Positions 63,709 through 64,000 of a DNA stretch of 64,000 nt are shown in pieces. Origin of the DNA: Panagrolaimus kolymaensis (taxonomy: Eukaryota > Nematoda > Chromadorea > Rhabditida > Panagrolaimidae); NCBI GenBank assembly GCA_028622995.1, contig JAJQJQ010000008.1, positions 1,240,001 through 1,304,000 on the forward strand, read 5' to 3'. Positions within the stretch are counted from its first letter, which is position 1. Every line of letters begins with the position of its first letter. The translations under genes and the position numbers were made by a program. The notes under the pieces are model-generated. The model ran no database searches, was not told where the DNA came from, and saw nothing but the letters and a program-made list of their open reading frames with translations.

Positions 63709-64000
63709 AAATAACAATTATTTTTTCTGAATTTTTATATTTTTTTATCAACGAAGTGTTTTGTATTAATATAAACGCGAAGAATTTTTTATAATGGAAA
63801 ATTAGCTGCAATAAAAGTGCTTCAAATTTTTATTTTATTAAATCTTTAGTTTTCAAGTTTTTATAACAAATAAAATCATTTTATTTAAAGACAAATTAAA
63901 AAAAAGTACTAAAAAATAAATAATACAATATGTGTTACTTTTTAACTTTATATTTTACAACAGAAAAAATGCCTTTTTTATTCGCCTGCTTCTAATGTTA

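Noticed and set aside
1..64000. tRNA, rRNA and CRISPR loci
   Set aside because: No T-loop GTTCRANNC with matching acceptor and anticodon stems, no rRNA core and no regularly spaced repeats were found by reading; a tRNA scan would be decisive.

Overview
The window looks like nuclear DNA of an AT-rich nematode. Introns are short (about 45-500 bp), nearly all GT-AG, with T-rich TTTYAG acceptors. Many acceptors sit just before a start codon, as expected for spliced-leader or 5'-UTR splicing. There are insulin-like peptide genes of nematode type, a serpentine receptor, CUB-like secreted proteins and a large lineage-specific F-box-like family. A plant-parasitic tylenchid of the Meloidogyne type is my best guess; that is inference, not proof. 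No prokaryotic, organellar or viral block was seen.

Layout. 1-3.8 kb: a near-perfect fold-back transposon and decayed genes (AT-hook, ubiquitin-like). 3.8-17 kb: repeatedly duplicated accessory DNA holding two damaged F-box-like genes and fragments of others, two insulin-like peptide genes, a duplicated BTB-BACK gene and a repeat island. 17.6-25.8 kb: a conserved core with CDK8 (Mediator kinase) and a divergent protein with two Hsp70-like ATPase domains; both end in Q/P-rich tails. 26-45 kb: the main F-box-like cluster, broken up by a 7TM receptor, RAE1 (mRNA export), a third insulin-like peptide and a nuclease-like gene. 46.8-50.7 kb: an 11-exon secreted CUB-like gene carrying a MITE and a minisatellite in introns. 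51-57.6 kb: more F-box-like genes, a truncated 7TM copy and a 1.9-kb duplication that carries a hAT transposase relic. 57.6-64 kb: a duplicated pair of secreted Ser/Gly/Tyr-rich proteins, each divergent from a SART3-like gene or fragment. The full SART3-like copy runs in frame into an F-box-like sequence and is interrupted by a fresh hAT-type MITE with its 8-bp target duplication intact.

How it fits together. The housekeeping genes (CDK8, RAE1) are intact and well conserved. The rest is a birth-and-death zone: about 16 F-box-like copies at every stage from intact to single lesion to short fragment, copied together with their promoters and neighbours. Multi-exon models were checked by splice phase: CDK8 635 aa, Hsp70-like 963 aa, RAE1 329 aa, CUB-like 811 aa, insulin-like 91, 84 and 95 aa, BTB 665 codons with one stop. 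All family assignments are from reading the sequence, without database searches.
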